Of a stretch of DNA of 38,529 nucleotides, positions 18,503 to 25,688 are shown one piece after another. Source of the stretch: Streptomyces corynorhini (GTDB lineage Bacteria > Actinomycetota > Actinomycetes > Streptomycetales > Streptomycetaceae); the NCBI RefSeq assembly GCF_003346515.1, contig NZ_QQNA01000020.1:1-38529 (forward strand), read 5' to 3'. Under the pieces are notes generated by a model that was not told the origin of the DNA, did not search any database, and saw only the letters and a program-made list of their open reading frames with translations. Position 1 is the first letter of the stretch, and each line of letters opens with the position of its first letter. The position numbers and the translations under genes were made by a program.

Positions 18503-18667
18503 GTGGCTGCCACCGACGTCCGCCCGAAGATCACGCTGGCCTGCGTGGAGTGCAAGGAGCGGAACTACATCACCAAGAAGAACCGGCGTAACAACCCGGA
18601 CCGTCTTGAGATGAAGAAGCACTGCCCGCGCTGCAACTCGCACACCGCGCACCGCGAAACGCGCTGA
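18503..18667 (+). CDS. rpmG: 50S ribosomal protein L33
   Basis: The 54-residue product is a full L33 of the zinc-binding type, with two cysteine pairs, CVEC and CPRC, and the [17 protein letters not shown] core. L33 is a small component of the large ribosomal subunit. The GTG at 18503 has a strong AAGGAG site at 18490-18495. Streptomyces often carry a second, cysteine-free L33 used when zinc is scarce; this is the zinc form. Confidence 0.97.
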
Positions 18668-18681
18668 ATCAGGCTCGTACA

Positions 18682-18712
18682 CGAGGCCGTCCCCCCTGTG
18701 GGGACGGCCTCG
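18682..18712 (+). terminator. Terminator hairpin after rpmG
   Basis: A 13-bp perfect stem (CGAGGCCGTCCCC and GGGGACGGCCTCG, 5-nt loop) begins 15 bp after the rpmG stop. A second small hairpin, GTCCCCG-GAAT-CGGGGAC, lies at 18770-18787, ahead of the next gene. Confidence 0.75.
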
Positions 18713-18819
18713 CGTCGTTGTCGTACCGGGGGCGTGCTCGCCGGGGCCGTACGTACGTGCATTCTTGTGGTCCCCGGAATCGGGGACATCACGTCAGGTA
18801 CATCTGGAGGGAGCGAGTC

Positions 18820-19272
18820 GTGGCGCTCGATCAGTCCTTCGTGGGGCGGAGCTATCCGCCCACCGCGCCGTACGAGGTCGGCCGGGAGAAGATCCGCGAG
18901 TTCGCCGAGGCGGTGGGGGACCCCAATCCGGCGTACAGCGATCCGGAGGCCGCGAAGGCGCTCGGGCACACCGATCTGATCGCCCCGCCGACCTTCGTGT
19001 TCGCGATCACGTTCAAGGCCGCGGGGGTGGTGATCGCCGACCCGCAGCTGGGTCTCGACTACAGCCGCGTGGTCCACGGCGACCAGAAGTTCGCCTACAC
19101 GCGTCCCGTACGGGCGGGGGACCGGCTGACCGTCACCTCGACCATCGAGGCGATCAAGTCCCTCGCGGGGAACGACATCATCGATGTCCGCGGCGATGTG
19201 CACGACGAGTCCGGCGCCCATGTCGTGAGCGCGTGGACCAAGCTGGTGGCGCGCGCCACCGAGGGGGCGTGA
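18820..19272 (+). CDS. hadA: MaoC-type (hot-dog) dehydratase subunit, HadA-like, degenerate active site
   Basis: The 150-residue product has the N-terminal MaoC-like hot-dog fold found in mycobacterial HadA. At the hydratase motif it reads AVGDPNPAYSD, where catalytic partners have an Asp and a His (GDFNPIH); the His is replaced by Tyr. In mycobacteria HadA forms the substrate-binding half of a heterodimer with HadB, the catalytic half, in 3-hydroxyacyl-ACP dehydration. The GTG at 18820 has a good site (GGAGGG). It directly precedes hadB, so the two should form one enzyme. The organism probably lacks mycolic acids, so the acyl substrate here is unknown. Confidence 0.88.
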   Translation: MALDQSFVGRSYPPTAPYEVGREKIREFAEAVGDPNPAYSDPEAAKALGHTDLIAPPTFVFAITFKAAGVVIADPQLGLDYSRVVHGDQKFAYTRPVRAGDRLTVTSTIEAIKSLAGNDIIDVRGDVHDESGAHVVSAWTKLVARATEGA

Positions 19273-19277
19273 GAGCG

Positions 19278-19706
19278 ATGACCGCGAAGATCGGTTACGA
19301 CGACGTCGAGGTCGGTACGGAGCTGCCCGCGCAGAGCTTCCCCGTCACCCGCGCGACGCTGGTGCGGTACGCGGGCGCCTCCGGGGACTTCAACCCGATC
19401 CACTGGAACGAGAAGTTCGCCAAGGAGGTCGGGCTCCCCGACGTCATCGCGCACGGCATGTTCACCATGGCCGAGGCGATCCGGGTGGTCACCGACTGGG
19501 CGGGCGACCCGGGGGCCGTCGTCGAGTACGGCGTCCGCTTCACCCGGCCCGTCGTGGTGCCGAACGACGACGAGGGCGCGCTGGTCGAGGTCAGCGCCAA
19601 GGTCGCGGCGAAGCTGGACGAGGGCAGGGTCCGGGTGGATCTGACGGCCATGAGCGCGGGGCAGAAGGTGCTGGGCATGTCCCGCGCCGTCGTCCGGCTC
19701 GGCTGA
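19278..19706 (+). CDS. hadB: MaoC-type (hot-dog) dehydratase, HadB-like catalytic subunit
   Basis: The 142-residue product carries the complete hydratase 2 motif YAGASGDFNPIHWNEKFA, with catalytic Asp37 and His42. It should dehydrate 3-hydroxyacyl thioesters as the active half of a HadA/HadB heterodimer. I chose the ATG at 19278 because GAGGGGG lies at a workable distance; a GTG at 19269 overlaps the hadA stop but leaves almost no space for the ribosome site. An 8-bp hairpin (19707-19725) starts right after the stop. Confidence 0.9.
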   Translation: MTAKIGYDDVEVGTELPAQSFPVTRATLVRYAGASGDFNPIHWNEKFAKEVGLPDVIAHGMFTMAEAIRVVTDWAGDPGAVVEYGVRFTRPVVVPNDDEGALVEVSAKVAAKLDEGRVRVDLTAMSAGQKVLGMSRAVVRLG

Positions 19707-19725
19707 CGGTCCGCCGAGCGGACCG
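19707..19725 (+). terminator. Hairpin immediately after hadB
   Basis: An 8-bp stem, CGGTCCGC and GCGGACCG, with a 3-nt loop starts at the base after the hadB stop. It has no T tract. It probably ends or stabilises the hadAB transcript. Confidence 0.6.
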
Positions 19726-19749
19726 GAGGGCCGAAAGCGCCGACCCGTC

Positions 19750-19800
19750 GTACGGTCCGGCCCGACGCGCGGTCCTGCGCGTGGGACCGGACCGTACTCT
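19750..19800. promoter_or_regulatory. Large inverted repeat overlapping the putative murB promoter
   Basis: An 11-bp perfect repeat (GTACGGTCCGG at 19750-19760 and CCGGACCGTAC at 19787-19797) encloses a second stem (ACGCGC/GCGCGT), giving about 20 base pairs with two bulges. Its right arm overlaps TACTCT (19795-19800), a likely -10 seven bases before the murB GTG. It may be a terminator, an operator or both. Confidence 0.55.
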
Positions 19801-19807
19801 TGTCCCC

Positions 19808-20863
19808 GTGCAGGAACTCCACGATGCCCCCCTCGCCCCCCTGACCACCTTCCGCCTCGGCGGCCCCGCGGCCCGCCTGGTCACGGCCACCACGGACGAG
19901 GAAGTGGTCGCCGCCGTGCGCGAGGCGGACGACTCCGCCACCCCGCTGCTGATCATCGGCGGCGGCAGCAATCTGATCATCGGGGACAAGGGCTTCGACG
20001 GCACCGCCCTGCGCATCGCGACCAAGGGCTTCGCCCTCGAAGGGACCGCCCTGGAGCTGGCCGCCGGTGAGGTCTGGAGCGACGCGGTGGCCCGTACGGT
20101 CGAGGCGGGCCTCGCGGGTGTCGAGTGCCTCGCCGGGATCCCCGGCTCGGCGGGCGCCACCCCGATCCAGAACGTCGGCGCGTACGGCCAGGAGGTCTCC
20201 CGCACCATCACGGAGGTCGTCGCCTACGACCGCGTCGCCCGCGAGCGCGTCACCCTCACCAACGCCGACTGCGGCTTCGCCTACCGGCACAGCCGCTTCA
20301 AGCAGCACCCGGACCGCTGGGTCGTGCTCCGCGTCCGCTTTGGCCTGGAGGACGCGGGCGGCCTCTCCGCCCCGCTGAAGTACGCCGAGACCGCCCGCGC
20401 CCTCGGCGTCGCGCCCGGCGAGCGGGTGGCCGCCGCCACCGCGCGTGACACCGTGCTGAGGCTGCGCGCGGGCAAGGGCATGGTGCTCGATCCCGAGGAC
20501 CACGACACCTGGTCGGCCGGCTCCTTCTTCACCAACCCGATCCTCACCGACGAGCGGTACGCCGCCTTCGTCGCCCGCGCGCGGGCCAGGCTGGGCGAGG
20601 ACGTGACGCCGCCGGGATTCCCCGAGGGGGAGGGGCGTACGAAGACCTCCGCCGCCTGGCTGATCGACAGGGCCGGCTTCAGCAAGGGGTACGGCACGGG
20701 CCCGGCCCGGATCTCCACCAAGCACACCCTCGCCCTGACCAACCGGGGCGCGGCGAGCACCGAGGACCTGCTCGCGCTGGCCCGCGAGGTGGTCGCCGGG
20801 GTGCACGCCGCCTTCGGGATCACCCTGGTCAACGAGCCGGTGACGGTGGGCGTCAGCCTGTAG
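19808..20863 (+). CDS. murB: UDP-N-acetylmuramate dehydrogenase (MurB)
   Basis: MurB is the FAD enzyme that reduces UDP-GlcNAc-enolpyruvate to UDP-MurNAc in the cytoplasm, the second committed step of peptidoglycan synthesis. The 351-residue product has the FAD-binding segment IIGGGSNLIIGDKGFDG, GIPGSAGATPIQNVGAYGQE, the catalytic Ser region AGSFFTNP and the terminal acid in NEPVTVG. I chose the GTG at 19808 (QELHDAPLAPLTTFRLGG). There is no ribosome site, but TACTCT lies seven bases upstream, so the mRNA is probably leaderless. It converges with the next gene eight bases away. Confidence 0.95.
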   Translation: MQELHDAPLAPLTTFRLGGPAARLVTATTDEEVVAAVREADDSATPLLIIGGGSNLIIGDKGFDGTALRIATKGFALEGTALELAAGEVWSDAVARTVEAGLAGVECLAGIPGSAGATPIQNVGAYGQEVSRTITEVVAYDRVARERVTLTNADCGFAYRHSRFKQHPDRWVVLRVRFGLEDAGGLSAPLKYAETARALGVAPGERVAAATARDTVLRLRAGKGMVLDPEDHDTWSAGSFFTNPILTDERYAAFVARARARLGEDVTPPGFPEGEGRTKTSAAWLIDRAGFSKGYGTGPARISTKHTLALTNRGAASTEDLLALAREVVAGVHAAFGITLVNEPVTVGVSL

Positions 20864-20871
20864 CGGACGCC

Positions 20872-21891
20872 CTACCCGGCCAGCCAGGCGTCGACGCCCG
20901 CGAGCAGCTTGTCCCGCACATCCGCGGGCGCTGCGGAAGCCCGTACGGACTGCCGCGCCAGCTCGGCCAGTTCGGCGTCGGTGAAGTCCTGGTGCCGCCG
21001 GGCCAGCTCGTACTGGGCGGCCAGCCGGGAGCCGAACAGCAGCGGGTCGTCCGCGCCCAGCGCCATCGGGACCCCGGCGTCGAACAGCTTCCGCAGCGGA
21101 ACGTCCTCCGGCTTCTCGTAGACGCCCAGCGCGACATTCGACGCCGGGCAGACCTCGCAGGTCACCCCGCGCTCGGCGAGCCTGCGCAGCAGCCCGGGGT
21201 CCTCGGCGGCCCGTACGCCGTGCCCGATCCGGGAGGCGCTCAGATCGTCCAGGCAGTCCCGCACGGACGCGGGCCCGGTCAGCTCGCCGCCGTGCGGCGC
21301 GGCCAGCAGCCCGCCGTCCCTGGCGATCGCGAAGGCCCGGTCGAAGTCCCTGGCCATGCCGCGGCGCTCGTCGTTGGAGAGCCCGAAGCCGACGACGCCC
21401 CGGTCCGCGTAGCGCACCGCGAGCCGGGCCAGCGTCCTGGCCTCCAGTGGATGCTTCATCCGGTTGGCCGCGACCAGGACGCGCATGCCGAGGCCGGTCT
21501 CCCGGGAGGCCGCGTCCACGGCGTCCAGGATGACCTCCATGGCGGGGATCAGCCCGCCCAGGTGCGGGGCGTACGAGGTGGGGTCGACCTGGATCTCCAG
21601 CCAGCCGGACCCGTCCCGCACGTCCTCCTCGGCGGCCTCGCGCACCAGCCGCTGGATGTCCTCGGGCGAGCGCAGACAGGACCGGGCGATGTCGTACAGC
21701 CGCTGGAAGCGGAACCAGCCGCGCTCGTCGGTGGCGCGCAGCTTGGGCGGTTCGCCGCCGGTGAGCGCGTCGGGGAGGTGGACGCCGTACTTGTCGGCGA
21801 GTTCCAGCAGGGTGGTGGACCGCATCGAGCCGGTGAAGTGCAGATGCAGATGAGCCTTGGGCAGCAGGCTGAGATCGCGAACCGAAGCCAT
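20872..21891 (-). CDS. Adenosine deaminase family enzyme
   Basis: The 339-residue product is a TIM-barrel purine-type deaminase. Zinc and catalytic residues are present: HLH (His16, His18), HGGE (His200, Glu203), RIGHG (His224) and GADDP (Asp281, Asp282). The classical HxHLDG motif reads HLHFTG here, so the Asp that contacts the ribose in mammalian adenosine deaminase is Thr20. The enzyme should hydrolytically deaminate a purine or nucleoside, but the substrate may not be adenosine itself. I chose the ATG at 21891, which has a GGAGGG site; the open frame upstream is not conserved-looking. The stop converges with murB with no room for a terminator. Confidence 0.88.
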   Translation of the reverse strand: MASVRDLSLLPKAHLHLHFTGSMRSTTLLELADKYGVHLPDALTGGEPPKLRATDERGWFRFQRLYDIARSCLRSPEDIQRLVREAAEEDVRDGSGWLEIQVDPTSYAPHLGGLIPAMEVILDAVDAASRETGLGMRVLVAANRMKHPLEARTLARLAVRYADRGVVGFGLSNDERRGMARDFDRAFAIARDGGLLAAPHGGELTGPASVRDCLDDLSASRIGHGVRAAEDPGLLRRLAERGVTCEVCPASNVALGVYEKPEDVPLRKLFDAGVPMALGADDPLLFGSRLAAQYELARRHQDFTDAELAELARQSVRASAAPADVRDKLLAGVDAWLAG

Positions 21892-21899
21892 GCACCCTC

Positions 21900-21912
21900 C
21901 GTAACTGTTACG
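21900..21912. promoter_or_regulatory. 13-bp palindrome upstream of the deaminase gene
   Basis: A perfect CGTAAC-T-GTTACG palindrome lies about 10 bp upstream of the deaminase start codon, just outside the ribosome site. Its position suits an operator or a translation-blocking hairpin. Confidence 0.45.
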
Positions 21913-22006
21913 CTCCGCTCTGTGCCTTGAGGCGCCGGGCAGGGCTTGTCCGTCATGACGCCGCTGTACGCGGTCGAGTGAGAAGCCCCCAGGGGGAGGA
22001 GTCACC

Positions 22007-22032
22007 CATAGATCCTGCCGTATGGATCTATG
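22007..22032. promoter_or_regulatory. 9-bp inverted repeat in the deaminase/aminotransferase gap
   Basis: CATAGATCC and GGATCTATG flank an 8-nt spacer. The AT-rich look differs from its surroundings. It lies ~115 bp upstream of the deaminase start and could be an operator. Confidence 0.4.
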
Positions 22033-22067
22033 CGCAGGCAGCCGGATTCACCGAACGAGCGCTTGCC

Positions 22068-22118
22068 TGAACGTGTAAGCGGGTCCCCGGCTCGACCGGG
22101 GACCCGCTTACACGTTCA
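22068..22118 (-). terminator. Strong 21-bp terminator hairpin after the aminotransferase gene
   Basis: A perfect 21-bp stem (22068-22088 with 22098-22118) encloses a 9-nt loop. It lies 32 bp downstream of the minus-strand aminotransferase stop. It should block transcription into the deaminase promoter region. Confidence 0.85.
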
Positions 22119-22163
22119 AGTGAGCCGTCAGTCCTGGGCCAAGTGAGCCGTCAGTCCTGGGCC
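22118..22163. repeat. 23-bp tandem duplication at the aminotransferase 3' end
   Basis: The 23-bp unit at 22118-22140 is exactly repeated at 22141-22163. The second copy encodes the last codons and stop of the aminotransferase; the first is a non-coding copy between the stop and the terminator. Confidence 0.93.
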
Positions 22164-23377
22164 TCGCCCAGCAGCTTCTGCATCCGCCCGACGCCCTCGG
22201 CCAGGTCCTCGTCGCCCAGCGCGTACGACAGCCGCAGGTAGCCCGGCGTACCGAACGCCTCGCCCGGGACGACCGCTACCTCGGCCTCGTCCAGGATCAG
22301 CGCGGCCAGCTCGACCGAGGTCCGCGGGCGCGTGCCGCGGATCTCCTTGCCGAGCAGGCCCTTCACCGACGGGTACACGTAGAAGGCGCCCTCGGGCTCC
22401 GGGCAGACCACGCCGTCGATCTCGTTGAGCAGGCGCACGATCGTGCGGCGGCGCCGGTCGAAGGCGGTCCGCATCTCGGCGACGGCGGCGAGGTCGCCGG
22501 TGAGCGCGGCGAGCGCGGCGACCTGCGCGACGTTCGAGACGTTGGAGGTGGCGTGCGACTGGAGGTTGGTCGCGGCCTTGACGATGTCCTTGGGGCCGAC
22601 GATCCACCCCACCCGCCAGCCGGTCATGGCGTAGGTCTTGGCCACCCCGTTGACCACGACGCACTGGTCGCGCAGCTCCGGGACGACCGAGGGCAGCGAG
22701 GTGAAGGCGGCGTCGCCGTAGACGAGGTGCTCGTAGATCTCGTCCGTCAGCACCCACAGCCCGTGCTCGACGGCCCAGCGGCCGATCGCCTCGGTGTCGG
22801 CCGCGCTGTAGACGGCGCCGGTCGGGTTGGACGGGGAGACGAAGAGCACGACCTTCGTGCGCTCCGTACGGGCCGCCTCCAGCTGCTCGACGGAGACCCG
22901 GTAGCCCGTGGTCTCGTCGGCCACGACCTCCACCGGCACGCCGCCGGCCAGCCGGATCGACTCCGGGTACGTGGTCCAGTACGGCGCCGGGACGATCACC
23001 TCGTCGCCCGGGTCGAGGAGCGCCGCGAACGCCTCGTAGATCGCCTGCTTGCCGCCGTTGGTCACCAGGACCTGGGCCGGCTCGATCACGTAGCCGGAGT
23101 CCCGCTCCGTCTTGGCGACGATGGCGGCCTTCAGCTCGGGAAGCCCGCCGGCCGGGGTGTACCGGTGGTACTTGGGGGTGCGGCAGGCATCGACGGCGGC
23201 CTCGACGATGTAGCCGGGCGTCGGGAAGTCGGGCTCACCGGCGCCGAAGCCGATCACCGGACGCCCGGCGGCCTTCAGTGCCTTGGCCTTGGCGTCGACG
23301 GCGAGGGTCGCGGACTCGGAGATCGCGCCGACGCGCGCGGAGACCCGGCGTTCGGTGGGAGGGGTTGCAGCGCTCAT
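22151..23377 (-). CDS. aspC: Class I/II pyridoxal-phosphate aminotransferase (aspartate aminotransferase-like)
   Basis: This enzyme moves amino groups between an amino acid, probably aspartate, and 2-oxoglutarate. The 408-residue product has the fold-type I layout: [13 protein letters not shown] near the N-terminus, [11 protein letters not shown], the [11 protein letters not shown] cofactor loop, [22 protein letters not shown] and the Schiff-base Lys in [17 protein letters not shown]. The carboxylate-binding Arg region GYLRLSYA is near the C-terminus. I chose the ATG at 23377; an ATG three codons upstream (23386) is possible and neither has a clear ribosome site. Substrate preference within the family cannot be settled from sequence alone. 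Confidence 0.9.
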   Translation of the reverse strand: MSAATPPTERRVSARVGAISESATLAVDAKAKALKAAGRPVIGFGAGEPDFPTPGYIVEAAVDACRTPKYHRYTPAGGLPELKAAIVAKTERDSGYVIEPAQVLVTNGGKQAIYEAFAALLDPGDEVIVPAPYWTTYPESIRLAGGVPVEVVADETTGYRVSVEQLEAARTERTKVVLFVSPSNPTGAVYSAADTEAIGRWAVEHGLWVLTDEIYEHLVYGDAAFTSLPSVVPELRDQCVVVNGVAKTYAMTGWRVGWIVGPKDIVKAATNLQSHATSNVSNVAQVAALAALTGDLAAVAEMRTAFDRRRRTIVRLLNEIDGVVCPEPEGAFYVYPSVKGLLGKEIRGTRPRTSVELAALILDEAEVAVVPGEAFGTPGYLRLSYALGDEDLAEGVGRMQKLLGEAQD

Positions 23378-23549
23378 GGGGTCCATGGTCCCAGACCCGG
23401 TACCCCGGCGGTACGGGGGTTTCACGGGCCGGAGGGCACGTCCCGCGGAAGCTGTTCGACGCACGGCCCGTGAACACGTACACTCACTCGTCGTTGGCCT
23501 TCAGCAGCCAGGTCCTCACCGGGTACTCCGTGCACCCGGTCGGATGCGG

Positions 23550-23555
23550 TAGGTT
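23550..23555 (+). promoter_or_regulatory. Putative -10 of the tRNA-Trp/secE promoter
   Basis: TAGGTT lies 13 bp upstream of the tRNA-Trp 5' end, the expected place for a -10. No good -35 is visible. The gap back to the aminotransferase start shows no gene. Confidence 0.4.
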
Positions 23556-23568
23556 GGGGAAAACGCAA

Positions 23569-23641
23569 AGGGTCGTAGCTCAATTGGTAGAGCACTGGTC
23601 TCCAAAACCAGCGGTTGGGGGTTCAAGTCCCTCCGGCCCTG
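23569..23641 (+). tRNA. tRNA-Trp (CCA)
   Basis: A 73-nt cloverleaf with acceptor stem AGGGTCG/CGGCCCT, D arm AGCTCAATTGGTAGAGC, anticodon loop CTCCAAA giving CCA, and discriminator G. A small hairpin (CACACACC/GGTGTGTG, 23645-23668) follows. tRNA-Trp beside secE is the usual actinobacterial order. Confidence 0.97.
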
Positions 23642-23749
23642 CTACACACACCTTCGCCAGGGTGTGTGCGCATGTACGTACATTCAATGCATCGCCGTGC
23701 GGCTCCCCCGGGCGCGGCACGGTCACGACCCGGAATCAGGTGAGAGAGC

Positions 23750-24034
23750 GTGACGGACGCCGTGGGCTCCATCGACAAGCCTGATGCCGACGATGAGTCC
23801 GCCGAGTCGAAGAAGCCCCGCAAGGGTGGCAAGCGAGGCAAGAAGGGCCCTCTGGGCCGTCTCGCGCTCTTCTACCGCCAGATCGTCGCAGAGCTGCGCA
23901 AGGTCGTCTGGCCGACTCGCAGCCAGCTGACGACGTACACGACAGTCGTGATTGTCTTCGTGGTCGTCATGATCGGTCTGGTGACCGTGATTGACTATGG
24001 CTTCCAGCAAGCAATCAAGTACGTCTTCGGCTGA
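23750..24034 (+). CDS. secE: Preprotein translocase subunit SecE
   Basis: SecE is the essential clamp subunit of the SecYEG channel in the cell membrane. The 94-residue product is the short, single-helix type: a charged N-terminus rich in Lys and Asp (residues 1-35), the conserved amphipathic segment FYRQIVAELRKVVWPTRSQL, and one membrane helix (residues ~63-85). The GTG at 23750 follows GTGAGAGAGC. The usual order tRNA-Trp, secE, nusG, rplK is kept. A GC-rich hairpin follows the stop directly (24038-24071). Confidence 0.95.
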   Translation: MTDAVGSIDKPDADDESAESKKPRKGGKRGKKGPLGRLALFYRQIVAELRKVVWPTRSQLTTYTTVVIVFVVVMIGLVTVIDYGFQQAIKYVFG

Positions 24035-24037
24035 TCC

Positions 24038-24071
24038 CGCGAAGGGCGCCCGGTGCGGCGCCCCTTTCGCG
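24038..24071 (+). terminator. Hairpin between secE and nusG
   Basis: CGCGAAGGGCGCC and GGCGCCCCTTTCGCG pair with a 6-nt loop and a small imbalance. It has no T tract. It may reduce readthrough from secE or protect the secE message. Confidence 0.55.
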
Positions 24072-24106
24072 TGTTCCACCCATTGAGCCAGGAAGAAGCA
24101 GCCACC

Positions 24107-25000
24107 GTGTCTGACCCGAAACTGAACGACGCCAGCGAGTCGGTGGAGTCCCGAGAGGACGAAACCGGCATCGTCGAGGCGGCGGACGCTGTCGAGCCAG
24201 ACCAGGCCGAAGCCGCTGACATCGCCGCGGGCGAGCCGGCCGAGGAAGCCGCTGTGCACACCGAGGCCGACGCGGAGGACACGGACGCCGATGCCCAGGA
24301 GGCCGACGCGGAGGACTCCGACGTCGCCGCCGAGGCCGAGGAGACCGACGAGGCCACCGAGGACGAGACGGCGGCTCCCGCTGTCGACCCGGTCGCCGCG
24401 CTCCGCGAGGAGCTGCGCGGTCTGCCCGGCGAGTGGTACGTGATCCACACCTACGCGGGCTACGAGAAGCGCGTGAAGGCCAACCTGGAGCAGCGGGCCG
24501 TCTCGCTGAACGTCGAGGAGTTCGTCTACCAGGCCGAGGTCCCCGAGGAAGAGATCGTCCAGATCAAGAACGGCGAGCGGAAGAACGTTCGCCAGAACAA
24601 GCTCCCGGGCTACGTCCTGGTGCGCATGGATCTGACGAACGAGTCCTGGGGCGTCGTCCGTAACACCCCCGGCGTCACCGGCTTCGTGGGCAACGCCTAC
24701 GACCCGTACCCGCTGACCCTGGACGAGATCGTCAAGATGCTCGCCCCGGAGGCCGAGGAGAAGGCCGCGCGCGAGGCCGCCGAGGCCGAGGGCAAGCCGG
24801 CTCCGTCCCGCAAGGTCGAGGTCCAGGTGCTGGACTTCGAGGTCGGCGACTCGGTCACCGTCACCGACGGTCCGTTCGCCACGCTCCAGGCGACCATCAA
24901 CGAGATCAACGCGGACTCGAAGAAGGTCAAGGGGCTGGTGGAGATCTTCGGTCGCGAGACCCCGGTCGAGCTGAGCTTCGACCAGATCCAGAAGAACTGA
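24107..25000 (+). CDS. nusG: Transcription termination/antitermination factor NusG with long acidic N-terminus
   Basis: NusG binds RNA polymerase and links it to Rho and to the ribosome. The 297-residue product has an Asp/Glu/Ala-rich N-terminal extension of ~100 residues. Then comes the NGN domain starting at [19 protein letters not shown] (Trp110), with [11 protein letters not shown] and [12 protein letters not shown]. The C-terminal KOW domain begins around [13 protein letters not shown]. Typical NusG is ~180 residues; the acidic tail is an actinobacterial trait. I chose the GTG at 24107, with AGGAAGAAG upstream, over a frame extension that runs into the secE hairpin. A strong terminator follows. 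Confidence 0.96.
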   Translation: MSDPKLNDASESVESREDETGIVEAADAVEPDQAEAADIAAGEPAEEAAVHTEADAEDTDADAQEADAEDSDVAAEAEETDEATEDETAAPAVDPVAALREELRGLPGEWYVIHTYAGYEKRVKANLEQRAVSLNVEEFVYQAEVPEEEIVQIKNGERKNVRQNKLPGYVLVRMDLTNESWGVVRNTPGVTGFVGNAYDPYPLTLDEIVKMLAPEAEEKAAREAAEAEGKPAPSRKVEVQVLDFEVGDSVTVTDGPFATLQATINEINADSKKVKGLVEIFGRETPVELSFDQIQKN

Positions 25001-25025
25001 GCCGGGCCCGCCCGCTCGCCAGCTT

Positions 25026-25072
25026 CCGACAGGTCAGACAGGCTCCGACAGCTGTCTGACCTGTCGGTTTTT
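25026..25072 (+). terminator. Intrinsic terminator between nusG and rplK
   Basis: A perfect 15-bp stem (CCGACAGGTCAGACA at 25026-25040 and its complement at 25053-25067) is followed at once by TTTTT. It is the best textbook terminator in the window. It separates secE-nusG from rplK-rplA. Confidence 0.93.
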
Positions 25073-25098
25073 AGCCGTGCAGCTATACCCGTTATCGT
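25071..25098 (+). promoter_or_regulatory. Putative rplK promoter and leader hairpin
   Basis: TTAGCC (25071-25076) and TATCGT (25093-25098) with 16-bp spacing follow directly after the terminator. A hairpin CCGCCCGG-ATGA-CCGGGCGG at 25113-25132 lies in the presumed leader and could be a binding site for the L1 or L11 repressor role, which is inference only. Confidence 0.35.
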
Positions 25099-25168
25099 TG
25101 TGCGGTATGCCTCCGCCCGGATGACCGGGCGGTCGGCCGAAAACTCTCAACTGGACCCGGAGAGAGCA

Positions 25169-25603
25169 ATGCCTCCCAAGAAGAAGAAGATCACGGGGCT
25201 TATCAAGCTCCAGATCAGTGCCGGCGCGGCCAACCCGGCTCCGCCGGTCGGCCCCGCGCTGGGCCAGCACGGCGTCAACATCATGGAGTTCTGCAAGGCC
25301 TACAACGCCGCGACCGAGTCGCAGCGTGGCATGGTCGTGCCGGTGGAGATCACGGTCTACGAGGACCGCTCCTTCACCTTCATCACCAAGACGCCGCCGG
25401 CCGCGAAGCTGATCCTCAAGGCCGCGGGTGTGGACAAGGGCTCCGGCGAGCCGCACGTCAAGAAGGTCGCGAAGCTCACCCGCGACCAGGTGCGTGAGAT
25501 CGCCACCACGAAGATGCCCGACCTCAACGCCAACGACCTGGACGCCGCCGAGAAGATCATCGCCGGCACCGCCCGTTCCATGGGCGTCACGGTCGAGGGC
25601 TGA
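25169..25603 (+). CDS. rplK: 50S ribosomal protein L11
   Basis: L11 binds 23S rRNA at the GTPase-associated centre. The 144-residue product is full length, with the N-terminal [20 protein letters not shown] and [19 protein letters not shown], and the C-terminal rRNA-binding domain ending [12 protein letters not shown]. The ATG at 25169 has a good site (GGAGAGA); the 23 upstream in-frame codons are leader. In actinomycetes L11 variants can give thiostrepton resistance; I see no unusual change in the Pro-rich loop. It is followed by rplA. Confidence 0.97.
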   Translation: MPPKKKKITGLIKLQISAGAANPAPPVGPALGQHGVNIMEFCKAYNAATESQRGMVVPVEITVYEDRSFTFITKTPPAAKLILKAAGVDKGSGEPHVKKVAKLTRDQVREIATTKMPDLNANDLDAAEKIIAGTARSMGVTVEG

Positions 25604-25688
25604 CCCTTCCGGGCAGCACCACCCAGTGGCAGGACCATGCGCGGTCCGGACCACGAACTCCACATTCGATGAACCACCAGGAGACGAA

